DNA from: Galbitalea sp036266835
GTDB taxonomy: Bacteria > Actinomycetota > Actinomycetes > Actinomycetales > Microbacteriaceae
DNA: 64,000 nucleotides
Direction of reading: 5' to 3'
Assembly (NCBI GenBank): GCA_036266835.1
Contig: DATAXD010000026.1
Coordinates: 8,396-72,395, forward strand
The translations under genes were made by a program, and so were the position numbers. Under the pieces are notes generated by a model, which saw nothing but the letters and a program-made list of their open reading frames with translations, made no database searches and was not told where the DNA came from. Position 1 is the first letter of the stretch. Every line of letters begins with the position of its first letter. Below are positions 17,476 through 25,654 of the stretch, piece after piece.

Positions 17476-17831
17476 CCTCCGTCGCTCAGGGCACACGATG
17501 TGGCCGACAACGTGATACCTGCGACAATGCCGAACCCGACGGCTGCTTCGGCACGCGCGCAGACGAGATCCCCGTCGTAACGCTGCGTCAGGTGGGCACC
17601 AGGCGACACGTGCTGGATGACCGCCAGCGCACCGCCATCCCCGCGACCGAGCAGCCTGGCCGCGTCGCCAGCCGCGGATTGCAGCCGGAGCTGTTCGCCG
17701 GCGAGCTGCATCGATCCCAATCCGAAGGCCAGCACCAGGACGATCGCCGGCATGACCGCCGCGAACTCCGCGGTCACCGAACCGCGGTCACCTCGAGGCG
17801 ACAGCACATCAGCCCGAATACGACAGCGCAT
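17472..17831 (-). CDS. TadE-family minor pilin-like protein
   Basis: 119 aa from the ATG at 17831. The TadE signature is clear: DRGSVTAEFAAVMPAIVLVL, with the G/S-xTAEFA cleavage-type motif followed by a hydrophobic helix. It would be a pseudopilin-like membrane protein associated with the Tad machinery. It overlaps the upstream DUF4244 gene by 23 bases and is coupled to the next gene by ATGA. The longer frame (to 17870) would run deeper into DUF4244 and is rejected. Confidence 0.8.
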   Translation of the reverse strand: MRCRIRADVLSPRGDRGSVTAEFAAVMPAIVLVLAFGLGSMQLAGEQLRLQSAAGDAARLLGRGDGGALAVIQHVSPGAHLTQRYDGDLVCARAEAAVGFGIVAGITLSATSCALSDGG

Positions 17832-17985
17832 GCTGGATGAGGTTGGTGAGCATCCCGCGCACCGCGTCACTGCGCAGGATCACGACGAGCAGGCCGGCAA
17901 ATCCCACCGCCGCCAGGGTCGCGATCGCATATTCGGCAGTCGCCGACCCGCGATCGCTCCGAAGCCGGATGAAGAGTCGCGCCAT
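17809..17985 (-). CDS. DUF4244 small pilin-like peptide (Flp-type)
   Basis: 58 aa from the ATG at 17985, preceded by AGGGG 8 bases away. MARLFIRLRSDRGSATAEYA then a hydrophobic helix: a basic N-terminus, the ATAEYA motif and one membrane helix, as in the Flp/TadE pilin class and in DUF4244 proteins of actinobacterial Tad loci. It would be the main structural pilin candidate. The frame stays open for 179 codons upstream, but that part is intergenic in composition. The gap to the TadC-like gene (17986-18116) holds no other gene. Confidence 0.8.
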   Translation of the reverse strand: MARLFIRLRSDRGSATAEYAIATLAAVGFAGLLVVILRSDAVRGMLTNLIQHALSYSG

Positions 17986-18116
17986 CAATTTTCCCCTGTC
18001 TGTAGCTGCACGGTGGCGCGAGTCATCCCAGTATCGCGGGCTGAGCTGCCTGGCTGGTTCACCCAGCGCGTTCCCACCTCGGGCGATGAAATACGGGGGG
18101 CTGTGGACGACAGGAG

Positions 18117-19028
18117 TCACCACGCGAGCGAGATCGACGACAACACGGTCACGACCAGCGGGACGACGCTGAGCAGCATGAATGAGGGCAGCACGCACAC
18201 CCCCAATGGGATCATCAGTCGCACCGACAGGGCCTGCGCTGCCTCCGCAGCCTCCGATCGGGCAGCGCGCCTGCTCTCGGCTGCCTCGCTTCGCAACAGC
18301 GCGGCCGCCGGAACCCCCGCGCGACGCGACAGTTCGAGCACGATGTCGACAGCCGAATCCCCGCGTGCCGCAGAGATCGAGTATCGAGCCAGCACCTCGG
18401 ACACGGATGCTCGTGCCCGATCGATCGCCCCGCCGCCGGATATCCCGATAGCCAGCAATTCCAGCTCGAGGCCCGGTGTCTGTTCCCGTGGCAGGGCGGA
18501 CCGCACCATCCGTCGATTCCACCGAGCCGCGGCGTAGAGCAGCGAGCTACCCACGACAAGGCAACACCAGCCGATCGGCGTGGTGAGAAGGGTGCCAAGG
18601 GTGTTGAACCCCAGGAGCGTACCGAACACCAGCCCAATCGCAGGGAGGACGAGAACGAGTCGAGCGGTCGCCGCGGGCGACGCCAGCGCAACAGTGATGT
18701 CTCGCTGCGACTGCGCCAGGTCACGGATCGCCGCCGACAGCTCGAGCAGGGTTGCGGCGAGCGGCGACCCAGCGTCCGCGGCCACCGCCCAAGCCGCCGC
18801 GACAGCAGCCCAAAGCTGCCGCTCGTCGGCGGTTCTCCCACGTCCGGCATCGGCGATCGCATCGGGGATCGAGACGCCAGCGGAAATCGATCGCGCAACC
18901 GAATCTGCCGCGGGATCTTCAGCCAGATAGCTCCATACCGCGGCCGGCGTCACGCCTGCGGCGAGCAGAACGCCGACCCGCTGCACTGTTGCTGCAATCG
19001 CGCCGAGCGCTGGCGCGGCCGATTTCAC
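18117..19028 (-). CDS. Type II secretion F-family (TadB/TadC-like) platform protein
   Basis: 303 aa with a GTG start that overlaps the TadA stop by 4 bases (GTGA). It holds the T2SS-F repeat region in the first half and hydrophobic segments at about 130-165 and 265-300. The protein is an inner-membrane platform that would couple the ATPase to pilin extrusion. Only one such gene is present where full Tad loci have TadB and TadC, so this one may do both jobs. Confidence 0.85.
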   Translation of the reverse strand: MKSAAPALGAIAATVQRVGVLLAAGVTPAAVWSYLAEDPAADSVARSISAGVSIPDAIADAGRGRTADERQLWAAVAAAWAVAADAGSPLAATLLELSAAIRDLAQSQRDITVALASPAATARLVLVLPAIGLVFGTLLGFNTLGTLLTTPIGWCCLVVGSSLLYAAARWNRRMVRSALPREQTPGLELELLAIGISGGGAIDRARASVSEVLARYSISAARGDSAVDIVLELSRRAGVPAAALLRSEAAESRRAARSEAAEAAQALSVRLMIPLGVCVLPSFMLLSVVPLVVTVLSSISLAW

Positions 19029-20050
19029 TGGCTCGCCGCAATCGTGAGCCGATCTCGGCGGTCGAGTTCGAAGCGGCCCATCTGCGCGAGACGGCGTCCG
19101 GATGCATCGCGCGCGAGATGCAGCACTGTGCCGATCGCGCTCACCGTCTGCCGGGCGACACCGATGGCCGACATTCCACCAAGGGCACCCAGCGCCTCGA
19201 GTCGCGCCGGGACATCCTCAAGCGAGTTCGCGTGAAGGGTTCCCGCACCACCGTGATGGCCCGTGTTGAGCGCGGACAGGAGTTCCCGAAGCTCGGCGCC
19301 GCGGCACTCGCCGAGCACGAGGCGATCCGGCCGCATCCGCAGTGCCTCACGCACGAGCCGCTCAAGCCCAAGCCCACCGACACCCTCGAGGTTGGGTTGC
19401 CGCGACTCGAGTGCGATGTAGTGCGGGTGCTTCACCCTGAGTTCGTAGGTCTCCTCGATCGCGACGATCCGTTCGCTGGCATTCGCGCTGGCGAGGATGG
19501 CGGACAACAGCGTCGTCTTTCCGACGCCGCCCGCGCCGGTGATGAGCAGGTTCTCTCGTCGGCGGACGAGCGACTCAATGCGCTCGCGCGGGATGCTGTC
19601 GAAGAATCCCCCGGCCGCGAGACTGTCGAGCGATGCATACTCGATCCTCGGCAGCCGGATGGAGAGCAGCGTCCCCGTAGGCGAGATCGGCGGCAGCACG
19701 GCATGAACGCGGATGCCGTCCTCGAGCCTCGCATCGACGCACGGGGTCACCTCGTCGATGTGTCGGCCGCCGATCGACATGAGCTGAACCGCGAGCTCCC
19801 GCAGTTGGGACTCGTCAAGCACGACGTCGTCCACCCGCTCGATGCCCGCGCCGCGATCGACCCAGACGCCGTCACGGCCGTTCGCAAACACATCCGTGAC
19901 GCTCGGATCTGCGACCAACTCCGCAAGCGCCCCGAACTCGATGGGGAAGCCGCCGTCCCGCCCTCGGCGTATGCCGTTCCGCGCACCTTCGAGCTGCTTG
20001 ACGCCCGGGCGCGCAGGAACGAATCTGCTGCGGGCATCGGAATCGGTCAC
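19025..20050 (-). CDS. TadA-family secretion ATPase
   Basis: 341 aa with a GTG start at 20050. The CpaF/TadA type ATPase core shows Walker A GAGGVGKTTL, the Asp box EETYEL, the Walker B region LVLGECRGAELRELLSALNTGHHG and a final helical part with IGVARQTVSAIGTVLHL. It powers pilus or secretion assembly at the cytoplasmic face. It is first in the Tad operon. No CpaE/TadZ-like or prepilin peptidase (TadV) gene is found before it; the 100-odd bases upstream lead to a divergent gene. Confidence 0.93.
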   Translation of the reverse strand: MTDSDARSRFVPARPGVKQLEGARNGIRRGRDGGFPIEFGALAELVADPSVTDVFANGRDGVWVDRGAGIERVDDVVLDESQLRELAVQLMSIGGRHIDEVTPCVDARLEDGIRVHAVLPPISPTGTLLSIRLPRIEYASLDSLAAGGFFDSIPRERIESLVRRRENLLITGAGGVGKTTLLSAILASANASERIVAIEETYELRVKHPHYIALESRQPNLEGVGGLGLERLVREALRMRPDRLVLGECRGAELRELLSALNTGHHGGAGTLHANSLEDVPARLEALGALGGMSAIGVARQTVSAIGTVLHLARDASGRRLAQMGRFELDRRDRLTIAASQ

Positions 20051-20198
20051 CCCAGAACGCTAGGAAACCACGCGCCCGGACAACCGTAACCGCGTGCGAC
20101 CGTTAACTGGGCCGTGACTTGCGCGGCAGTGCAGGAGCGGACCGCGACCGTCCGTGTCACAATCATCCAATCCACGGCAAACCACGAAGGTGCTGGTA

Positions 20199-20720
20199 AT
20201 GATGAGCCCACTCTCTGACTACGACCCAGCGACGTGGCACGACTTCTTTGAGGCCACGGCCGGCGCCTCCGCAACGCTCAGCGGCCTGATTTTCGTCGGG
20301 GTCAGCATCAACGTGCGAGCGATTCTGACGGAGGAGAAGAAACTCGGAAGCCGATCGCTCACCGGCCGTGCACTCGAGTCGCTCGTCGACCTCCTGGTGG
20401 TGCTTGCCATCAGCTTCGTGGGGCTCGTGCCGACGATCTCGGCGCCCTGGTTCGCGGCGTATCTGGGATTTTCCGCGGTCGTCTGCTCGGTCTCGCCGTG
20501 GCGGTTCGTCGGCTCATTTCTCCGCACGCACGTGAAACCGATCGCCTTTGGGCTGCGGCTCACGCTGACGTCGATCCTCATCGCCGGGCTGCTCGTCGCA
20601 GCCATCACGACCCTGGTCGGCGCGGGTGGCGGACTCGTCTGGCTTCCGTTCGCGTTCATCCTGGCCGTCAGCGTCGCCTCGGTGAACGCATGGATCCTCA
20701 CCGTAGAAGTGCTCAGGTAG
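20199..20720 (+). CDS. Uncharacterised integral membrane protein
   Basis: 173 aa from ATG 20199 (GAAGGTG lies 6 bases upstream). Four hydrophobic segments are visible: near residues 20-40 (ATLSGLIFVGVSINV), 60-85, 92-115 and 125-165. The N-terminal motif WHDFFEATAGASATLSGLIFVGVS is a recurrent pattern of a small family of actinobacterial membrane proteins without known function. It is divergent from tadA (20050), and the shared upstream region is only 148 bases. Confidence 0.7.
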   Translation: MMSPLSDYDPATWHDFFEATAGASATLSGLIFVGVSINVRAILTEEKKLGSRSLTGRALESLVDLLVVLAISFVGLVPTISAPWFAAYLGFSAVVCSVSPWRFVGSFLRTHVKPIAFGLRLTLTSILIAGLLVAAITTLVGAGGGLVWLPFAFILAVSVASVNAWILTVEVLR

Positions 20721-20734
20721 CACTCGCCGCCCGA

Positions 20735-20880
20735 GCCGACCGCCGGGCGCCGCGCGCCCGAAACACCCCACGCGTCTGGAGGAGACAAGTCGCCGACCGC
20801 CGGCCGCGCCGACGAGACACCCCCACGCGTCTGGAGGCGACAAGTCGCCGACCGGGCGCCGCGCGCCCGAAACACCCCGA
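20735..20880. repeat. Composite tandem repeats (two unit types)
   Basis: Unit 1, about 25 bp starting GGGCGCCGCGCGCCCG, occurs at 20745-20769 and 20854-20878. Unit 2, about 33 bp containing CACGCGTCTGGAGG then GACAAGTCGCCGACCG, occurs at 20767-20799 and 20822-20854 with one substitution. The second copy contains a GGCGAC-AA-GTCGCC hairpin. Frames through it encode only repetitive Arg/Ala/Gly/Pro sequence. Looks like a minisatellite-type locus. Confidence 0.85.
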
Positions 20881-20919
20881 ATTACAACGTCCCAACCCCA
20901 AGGGGTTCACCCCGAGTCA

Positions 20920-21012
20920 ATAAACAAGAGGGGCGGCGCCTATTGGGGGGAACAGGCGCCGCCACAGCAACGCCTGATTGGGGGGAATCATGGTGGCGTT
21001 GCGCGTCAAACT
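20920..21012 (-). ncRNA. 6C small RNA
   Basis: On the minus strand two consecutive hairpins each carry six cytosines in the loop, the defining feature of the actinobacterial 6C RNA. Hairpin 1 has GCAACGCC (21002-20995) pairing with GGCGTTGC (20974-20967), with an inner TGATT/AATCA stem closing CCCCCC. Hairpin 2 has GGCGGCGCCT (20963-20954) and AGGCGCCGCC (20941-20932) around GTTCCCCCCAAT, followed by CTCTTGTTTATT, which suits termination. In Mycobacterium tuberculosis the 6C RNA (B11) also lies beside the Tad-like/CpaE locus, so the position is conserved. The C-rich loops are known to base-pair with G-rich mRNA sites. Ends are approximate. Confidence 0.9.
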
Positions 21013-21138
21013 CTCATTTGACTACGGATCAGTGTAACCCAAAAGAGGGCGGGCACAGCAATGAAAACACCCGTCTTCGGGGGACACTCCGAGGCTACCC
21101 TCAGCGAACGCGATTTTCGCGGCGACGCGCGCGATTTC

Positions 21139-21600
21139 TTAGGCGAATTCGAAAATGAATTCAATCTCGACGGGGGTGTCCAGAGGCAGCACGGCGACGC
21201 CGACAGCGCTTCGCGCGTGCTCGCCTGCGGGCCCGAAAATCTCTCCAAGCAGCTCTGACGCTCCGTTGATGACGCCGGGCTGCGCTGTGAACGAAGGATC
21301 GGATGCGACGAACCCGACTACCTTCACGACGCGCTGGATTCGGTCAAGCGATCCGAGCGCGGCCTTCGTTGCCGCGAGCGCGTTGAGTACGCAGTGACGA
21401 GCCAACTCTTTCGCCGTATCCGCAGTGACTTCGGCTCCGACTTTGCCGGTCGCGGGCAGGACGCCAGCAACCCACGGCAATTGCCCCGCCGTGAATAGCA
21501 GGTGACCAGAGACCATCGCCGGCACGTAGGCGCCGGCCGGCTTGGCGACATCCGGAAGTTCGAGGCCGAGCTCCGCGAGGCGCGCTTCGACGGTGGACAT
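21139..21600 (-). CDS. RidA/YjgF-family enamine/imine deaminase-like protein
   Basis: 153 aa, slightly longer than the 130-aa norm. The family pattern is evident in LLFTAGQLPWV, AALGSLDRIQRVVKVVGFVASDPSFTAQPGVINGASELLGEIFGP and the C-terminal HARSAVGVAVLPLDTPVEIEFIFEF. The usual Arg of classical RidA in the N-R-V-H region appears replaced (GVAVLPLDTPVEIEF), so this belongs to the Rid7-like or other subgroup. Start overlaps the stop of the DUF4177 gene by 1 base. Confidence 0.9.
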   Translation of the reverse strand: MSTVEARLAELGLELPDVAKPAGAYVPAMVSGHLLFTAGQLPWVAGVLPATGKVGAEVTADTAKELARHCVLNALAATKAALGSLDRIQRVVKVVGFVASDPSFTAQPGVINGASELLGEIFGPAGEHARSAVGVAVLPLDTPVEIEFIFEFA

Positions 21601-21782
21601 CAGGCATCAGCTCCATCTGCACCGGTCGCGGCGCGTTCGCGTTTGAAGTACGCGACGAGTCCGCCTTCCGGACCGGGAACGACCTGCACGAGCTCCCAGC
21701 CGTCGGAGCCCCAGTTGTTGAGGATCGCCGCCGTGTTGTGGATGATCAGCGGAGTCGTCATGTACTCCCACGATGGCATCAT
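21600..21782 (-). CDS. DUF4177-family small protein
   Basis: 60 aa. The core WEYMTTPLIIHNTAAILNNW then GSDGWELVQVVP and GGLVAYFKR matches DUF4177, a small beta-alpha-beta protein of unknown role. It is 1 base upstream-coupled to RidA, so the two are probably one unit. In-frame ATGs at 21782 and 21779 are both possible starts. It faces the divergent penicillin-binding protein gene 50 bases away. Confidence 0.85.
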   Translation of the reverse strand: MMPSWEYMTTPLIIHNTAAILNNWGSDGWELVQVVPGPEGGLVAYFKRERAATGADGADA

Positions 21783-21831
21783 TCGGCTCCCGTTCAGGCT
21801 GATGCTTGACGCATCGCGTAGCCTTTATCCT

Positions 21832-24423
21832 ATGTCTGCCCAAAATCCCCCGCGCGGCCCTCTGTTCTCGGCCGTCCTCGGCTTTATCGCATTCAGTGCT
21901 GTAGCAGGACTCCTCGTCGTCGCAATGATGACGCCGGGAATCGCGATCACAAGCGTCACGGCAAAGAGCGCCATCGGTATCTTCAACAACCTTCCGACCT
22001 ACATTTCGATCGGTACGCTGCCGGGTCCGAACACGATTTACGCCCAGGATGGCACTAACCCGGACGGCAGCGTGAAAGAGGTTCCGGTCGCGACGATCTT
22101 TGACGAAAATCGCCAGCAGGTCGCGTGGAACAAGATCTCGGCTGCCGCGAAGAACGCGGCGGTCGATGGTGAAGACCGGCGTTTCTATTCGCACGGCGGT
22201 GTCGACGTGACGGGCATCATCCGGGCAGCGCTGGCGGGACTCGGGGCGAGTAGCGGTGGTCAGCAGGGCGCATCCACGATTGCCCAGCAGCTCGTTAAGA
22301 ACCTGTTTATCCAGGAGGCGCTGCAGGCGCCCACCCTCAAGAAGCAAACCCAGGGCATCAAGGATGCAGAAGCACTCACCCTCGATCGCAAGCTCAAGGA
22401 GGCGAAGCTCGCGATCTCGCTCGAAAAGAAGTACACGAAGAAGCAGATCCTCCTCGCCTACCTCAACATTGCCCCCTTTGGCGGAACCACCTACGGCATC
22501 GAAGCGGCTGCTCAGCGCTATTACGGCATCTCCGCGTCGCAACTCAACAACGTTCAGGCCGCGACGCTCATGGCGATCGTGCAGAACCCGAACCAGAAGG
22601 CTCCCACCGGCACGGCAGGGTATGCGTCCAACACTTCTCGACGCGACGACATCCTCGGCCAGATGCTCGGCGCGAAGCACATCACTCAGGCGCAGTACAA
22701 CGCCGGTGTCAAGGTCAAGGAGAGCTCCAAGACCATCGAGAACATTCCGCCGAAGCAGGGATGCTCAGCGGCGATCGCAAACACGGGCTTCTGGTGCGCC
22801 TACATCAGCCAGCTGTACAAGACCGTGCCGTCTTTCGGAACCACGCTTGCCCAGCGCGAGAAGAACTGGAAGCTCGGCGGTTACAAGATCTACACGTCGC
22901 TCAATCTCGCCCTTCAAGACGATGCGCAGTTGATCGAGCACGAGTGGGTTCCCTCGTACCTCCCAACGATGGATATTGGTGGCTCGACCGTTTCGGTGCA
23001 GGTGGGCACCGGGAGGATCCTGGTCATGGCCGAAAATAGAACCTTCAATCAGAGCCTCAAGGGTGGCGGTCGGGGCACTACGGCCATCAACTACGCCGTC
23101 GACCAGAAGTATGGGGGAAGCGCCTACGGATTCCAGGGCGGCTCTACCTACAAGCCGTTCACGCTCATCAACTGGCTCCAACACGGTCATGGACTGGAGG
23201 ACGTCCTCAATGCGACGCCCGATCCGAACCTCGATCTGTCGCGGTTCAAAGACCGCTGCGAACCGGGCGGATGGGGTGGCAAGTACGGTCGATACACGAA
23301 CGACGAGGGTGAAAAGGGCCCGTTCACCGTGCTAAGGGCCACCGCCCAGTCGGTCAACGGAATCTTCCTGCAGATGGGCGCGCAGCTCGACCAGTGCGAC
23401 ACCCGCGATGACGCAGAAGCGTTTGGCGTGCACCAGGGTCACACCGGGCTCGCGCTGCAGCACCAGCCCTCCGCGATCCTCGGTACCAACTCCGTTGCGC
23501 CTTTGACGATGGCGGCCGCGTATGCCGGTATCGCCAACCACGGCGTGTTCTGCAAGCCCACCGCCATCGACTCCGTGGTGGCGCCCGACGGTAAGGCGCT
23601 CGCTGGTCAGGCCAAGAGCTGCTCGGTCGCGATATCGCCCGACCTCGACGCCGCGGTTGGATATGCCATGGAGGGCGTGTTCTCGGCCGGTACCGCAGGC
23701 GCTGCGCGTCCGCCCGGGGTAAACATTCTCGGTAAGACCGGTACCACCAACAACTCGGTACAGACCTGGACGGTGGGAGCGACGACAAAGGTCGCCACCG
23801 CTGTGTGGATCGGAAACGCCACCGGCCAGGTGGCCGCCCGACGCACGCTTCCACCCCGACAGTGTCCGGGCACTGCCGACCAGGTTGCAACGCTGCGAAA
23901 CTGCGTATTCAAGTACACGATGGAATCGATTGACGCGGCTAAGGGGTATGCCCCCGGATCCTTCCCCACCGCGCCAGCGCAGTACCTGAACGGGAACACG
24001 AAGCCCCTTCCCGACTTCGCCGGACAGACCGTGAACTCGGCGACGGCGCAGCTTCAGGCACTCAACTTCACCGTGACTGTGCATTCGGGCATGGTCCACT
24101 CCGCGCAGCCCGCGGGTACGGTCGCGTATACGGATCCATCCGCCGGCACAAAAATCTCGTCCGGCTACCAGGTCACCATCTACGTGAGCGATGGTTCGGA
24201 GACGATGACGATTCCGGATGTCACGGGCGAGTCCTGGTTCCAGGCCAGCAATGACATCGAATCGGCGGGATTCGTCCCACCACAAGAAGTGTGCACCGCC
24301 ACCTTGAATCCGGGACAGGAAGGCAAGGTCCTGTCAACCGACCCGATCGCCGGATGGCAGGGACCCGGAGCCACGGTCATCAAGGTAGACGTTGGCCAAT
24401 TCGGCGCGGATCCGTGCCCATAG
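21832..24423 (+). CDS. Class A penicillin-binding protein with PASTA repeats
   Basis: 863 aa. An N-terminal membrane anchor (about 12-35) is followed by a GT51 transglycosylase (EDRRFYSHGGVD, GASTIAQQLVKN, KKQILLAYLNIAPFGG). The transpeptidase has the active Ser in GGSTYKPF, SVN in TAQSVNG, and KTGTTN. Two PASTA modules lie at the C-terminus (from about residue 700), which bind muropeptides or beta-lactam-like ligands. It is bifunctional in peptidoglycan synthesis. The start at MSAQNPP has no clear ribosome site; an ATG at 21802 (AGG 4 bases upstream) is an alternative. The longer frame from 21502 runs through the divergent genes and is not real. Confidence 0.94.
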   Translation: MSAQNPPRGPLFSAVLGFIAFSAVAGLLVVAMMTPGIAITSVTAKSAIGIFNNLPTYISIGTLPGPNTIYAQDGTNPDGSVKEVPVATIFDENRQQVAWNKISAAAKNAAVDGEDRRFYSHGGVDVTGIIRAALAGLGASSGGQQGASTIAQQLVKNLFIQEALQAPTLKKQTQGIKDAEALTLDRKLKEAKLAISLEKKYTKKQILLAYLNIAPFGGTTYGIEAAAQRYYGISASQLNNVQAATLMAIVQNPNQKAPTGTAGYASNTSRRDDILGQMLGAKHITQAQYNAGVKVKESSKTIENIPPKQGCSAAIANTGFWCAYISQLYKTVPSFGTTLAQREKNWKLGGYKIYTSLNLALQDDAQLIEHEWVPSYLPTMDIGGSTVSVQVGTGRILVMAENRTFNQSLKGGGRGTTAINYAVDQKYGGSAYGFQGGSTYKPFTLINWLQHGHGLEDVLNATPDPNLDLSRFKDRCEPGGWGGKYGRYTNDEGEKGPFTVLRATAQSVNGIFLQMGAQLDQCDTRDDAEAFGVHQGHTGLALQHQPSAILGTNSVAPLTMAAAYAGIANHGVFCKPTAIDSVVAPDGKALAGQAKSCSVAISPDLDAAVGYAMEGVFSAGTAGAARPPGVNILGKTGTTNNSVQTWTVGATTKVATAVWIGNATGQVAARRTLPPRQCPGTADQVATLRNCVFKYTMESIDAAKGYAPGSFPTAPAQYLNGNTKPLPDFAGQTVNSATAQLQALNFTVTVHSGMVHSAQPAGTVAYTDPSAGTKISSGYQVTIYVSDGSETMTIPDVTGESWFQASNDIESAGFVPPQEVCTATLNPGQEGKVLSTDPIAGWQGPGATVIKVDVGQFGADPCP

Positions 24424-25412
24424 CGAAGCAACTCGTGGGGAAGAAGACTGTCTCCGCTGCCTCCGTTCTGGGGGCGGCGGCGGCAATGGGTGCGGCCGCA
24501 TTCGCCTGGGGAAGCCTGGTTGAACGCAACCGTTTCACCATTCGTCGAGAGCACCTTCCCATCCTGAAGCCGGGCGCAGCGCCGCTGAAGGTGCTTCACC
24601 TGTCCGACCTGCATATGGCGCCATGGCAGGAGGCGAAGCAGGACTGGATCGCTTCTCTGGTAGAGCTCGAGCCGGATCTCGTCGTCAACACCGGTGACAA
24701 TCTGGGACACGTCGACGGGCTCGTGGGTGTCGAGCGCGCGCTCGAGGGCTTCGAGGGCATCCCGGGCGTGTATGTGAACGGATCGAACGATTACTTCGGC
24801 CCGGTGCTGAAGAATCCGTTCAACTATTTCCTCGCCGGACCGAGGATCGACTACAGGCCTGCGGAGCTTGACACGGAAGCCCTCGAGTCGTTCTTCGATG
24901 ACGGCCTCGGCTGGGTGAACCTGAACAACGACGCCCACGCTCTGGAGGTAGACCAGACACGACTCGAGCTGTTCGGGGTCAACGACGCGCATCGCCGATG
25001 GGACAGGCTCGACCTGCTTCCGGGCGCGATCGATGAGATTCGAGAGAACGAGGCGGACGAGGATGCGACGCCGAACGGCACGGTCACACTCGGCGTGACC
25101 CATGCCCCCTATCGACGGGTGCTGGATGCGTTCGTCACCTACGGAGCTAAGGCCATCTTCGCCGGCCACACCCACGGCGGTCAGGTGCGTGTGCCCGGGT
25201 TCCCGGCGCTAGTGACCAACTGCGACATTCCGAGGCGGCATGCGCAAGGCCTCAGCGTCTGGACGCATGCCGGTCATTCGGCGTGGCTCAACGTCTCGGC
25301 AGGGATCGGTACATCCATCTACGCGCCGGTGCGCTTCGCCTGTCCACCCGAGGCAGTGCTGCTGACGCTCACCGCGCCGGAATCGGCCCAGGACAATATC
25401 GGCTATTCTTGA
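24414..25412 (+). CDS. Membrane-anchored metallophosphoesterase
   Basis: 332 aa from GTG 24414, overlapping the penicillin-binding protein stop by 10 bases. An N-terminal hydrophobic segment (about 12-32) precedes a calcineurin-like phosphoesterase: LSDLHMAP (metal ligands D and H), NTGDN, VNGSNDYFGP in place of GNHE, and GHTHGGQVR. It resembles the YkuE/YaeI type that acts on lipid or nucleotide phosphates; the substrate is unknown. It pairs with a cell-wall synthase across many Actinobacteria. The site usually reading GNHD/E has GSND, a common variant in this subgroup. Confidence 0.88.
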   Translation: MPIAKQLVGKKTVSAASVLGAAAAMGAAAFAWGSLVERNRFTIRREHLPILKPGAAPLKVLHLSDLHMAPWQEAKQDWIASLVELEPDLVVNTGDNLGHVDGLVGVERALEGFEGIPGVYVNGSNDYFGPVLKNPFNYFLAGPRIDYRPAELDTEALESFFDDGLGWVNLNNDAHALEVDQTRLELFGVNDAHRRWDRLDLLPGAIDEIRENEADEDATPNGTVTLGVTHAPYRRVLDAFVTYGAKAIFAGHTHGGQVRVPGFPALVTNCDIPRRHAQGLSVWTHAGHSAWLNVSAGIGTSIYAPVRFACPPEAVLLTLTAPESAQDNIGYS

Positions 25413-25461
25413 CGAGGTTCATTCGCACTGCGCCCTCGCAGGCACAGTCGGGTGAGGCAAT

Positions 25462-25537
<76 letters not shown>

Positions 25538-25544
25538 AAAATAA

Positions 25545-25585
25545 AGCGGCGCCGACCAGCGATTTTCTCGCCGGTCGGCGCCGCT
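25545..25585. terminator. Strong hairpin inside the left end of the element
   Basis: Perfect 13-bp arms AGCGGCGCCGACC (25545-25557) and GGTCGGCGCCGCT (25573-25585) with a 15-base loop, lying between tRNA-Pro and the convergent integrase. It follows an A-rich stretch and precedes CTCGTTCTC. Probably a bidirectional terminator. Confidence 0.75.
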
Positions 25586-25654
25586 CTCGTTCTCAGGTTT
25601 CCGGCGAATCACCCCGAAATCATCCCGAACCTCGGGATCGTGGTGAATGGGCGA

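Noticed and set aside
17986..18522. Upstream 179-codon extension of the DUF4244 frame
   Set aside because: Overlaps the F-family gene end and lacks family features; the 58-aa form has a good ribosome site.
20735..20880. Short CRISPR-like array
   Set aside because: Only two copies of each unit, spacers are not unique, no cas genes and no regular spacing.
21502..21831. N-terminal extension of the penicillin-binding protein frame
   Set aside because: It runs through the opposite-strand RidA and DUF4177 genes and reads like non-coding sequence. The family start is MSAQNPP.
21806..21831. TTGACG and TATCCT as promoter directly before the penicillin-binding protein ATG
   Set aside because: The spacer is only 14 bases and there would be no leader; not a convincing vegetative promoter.
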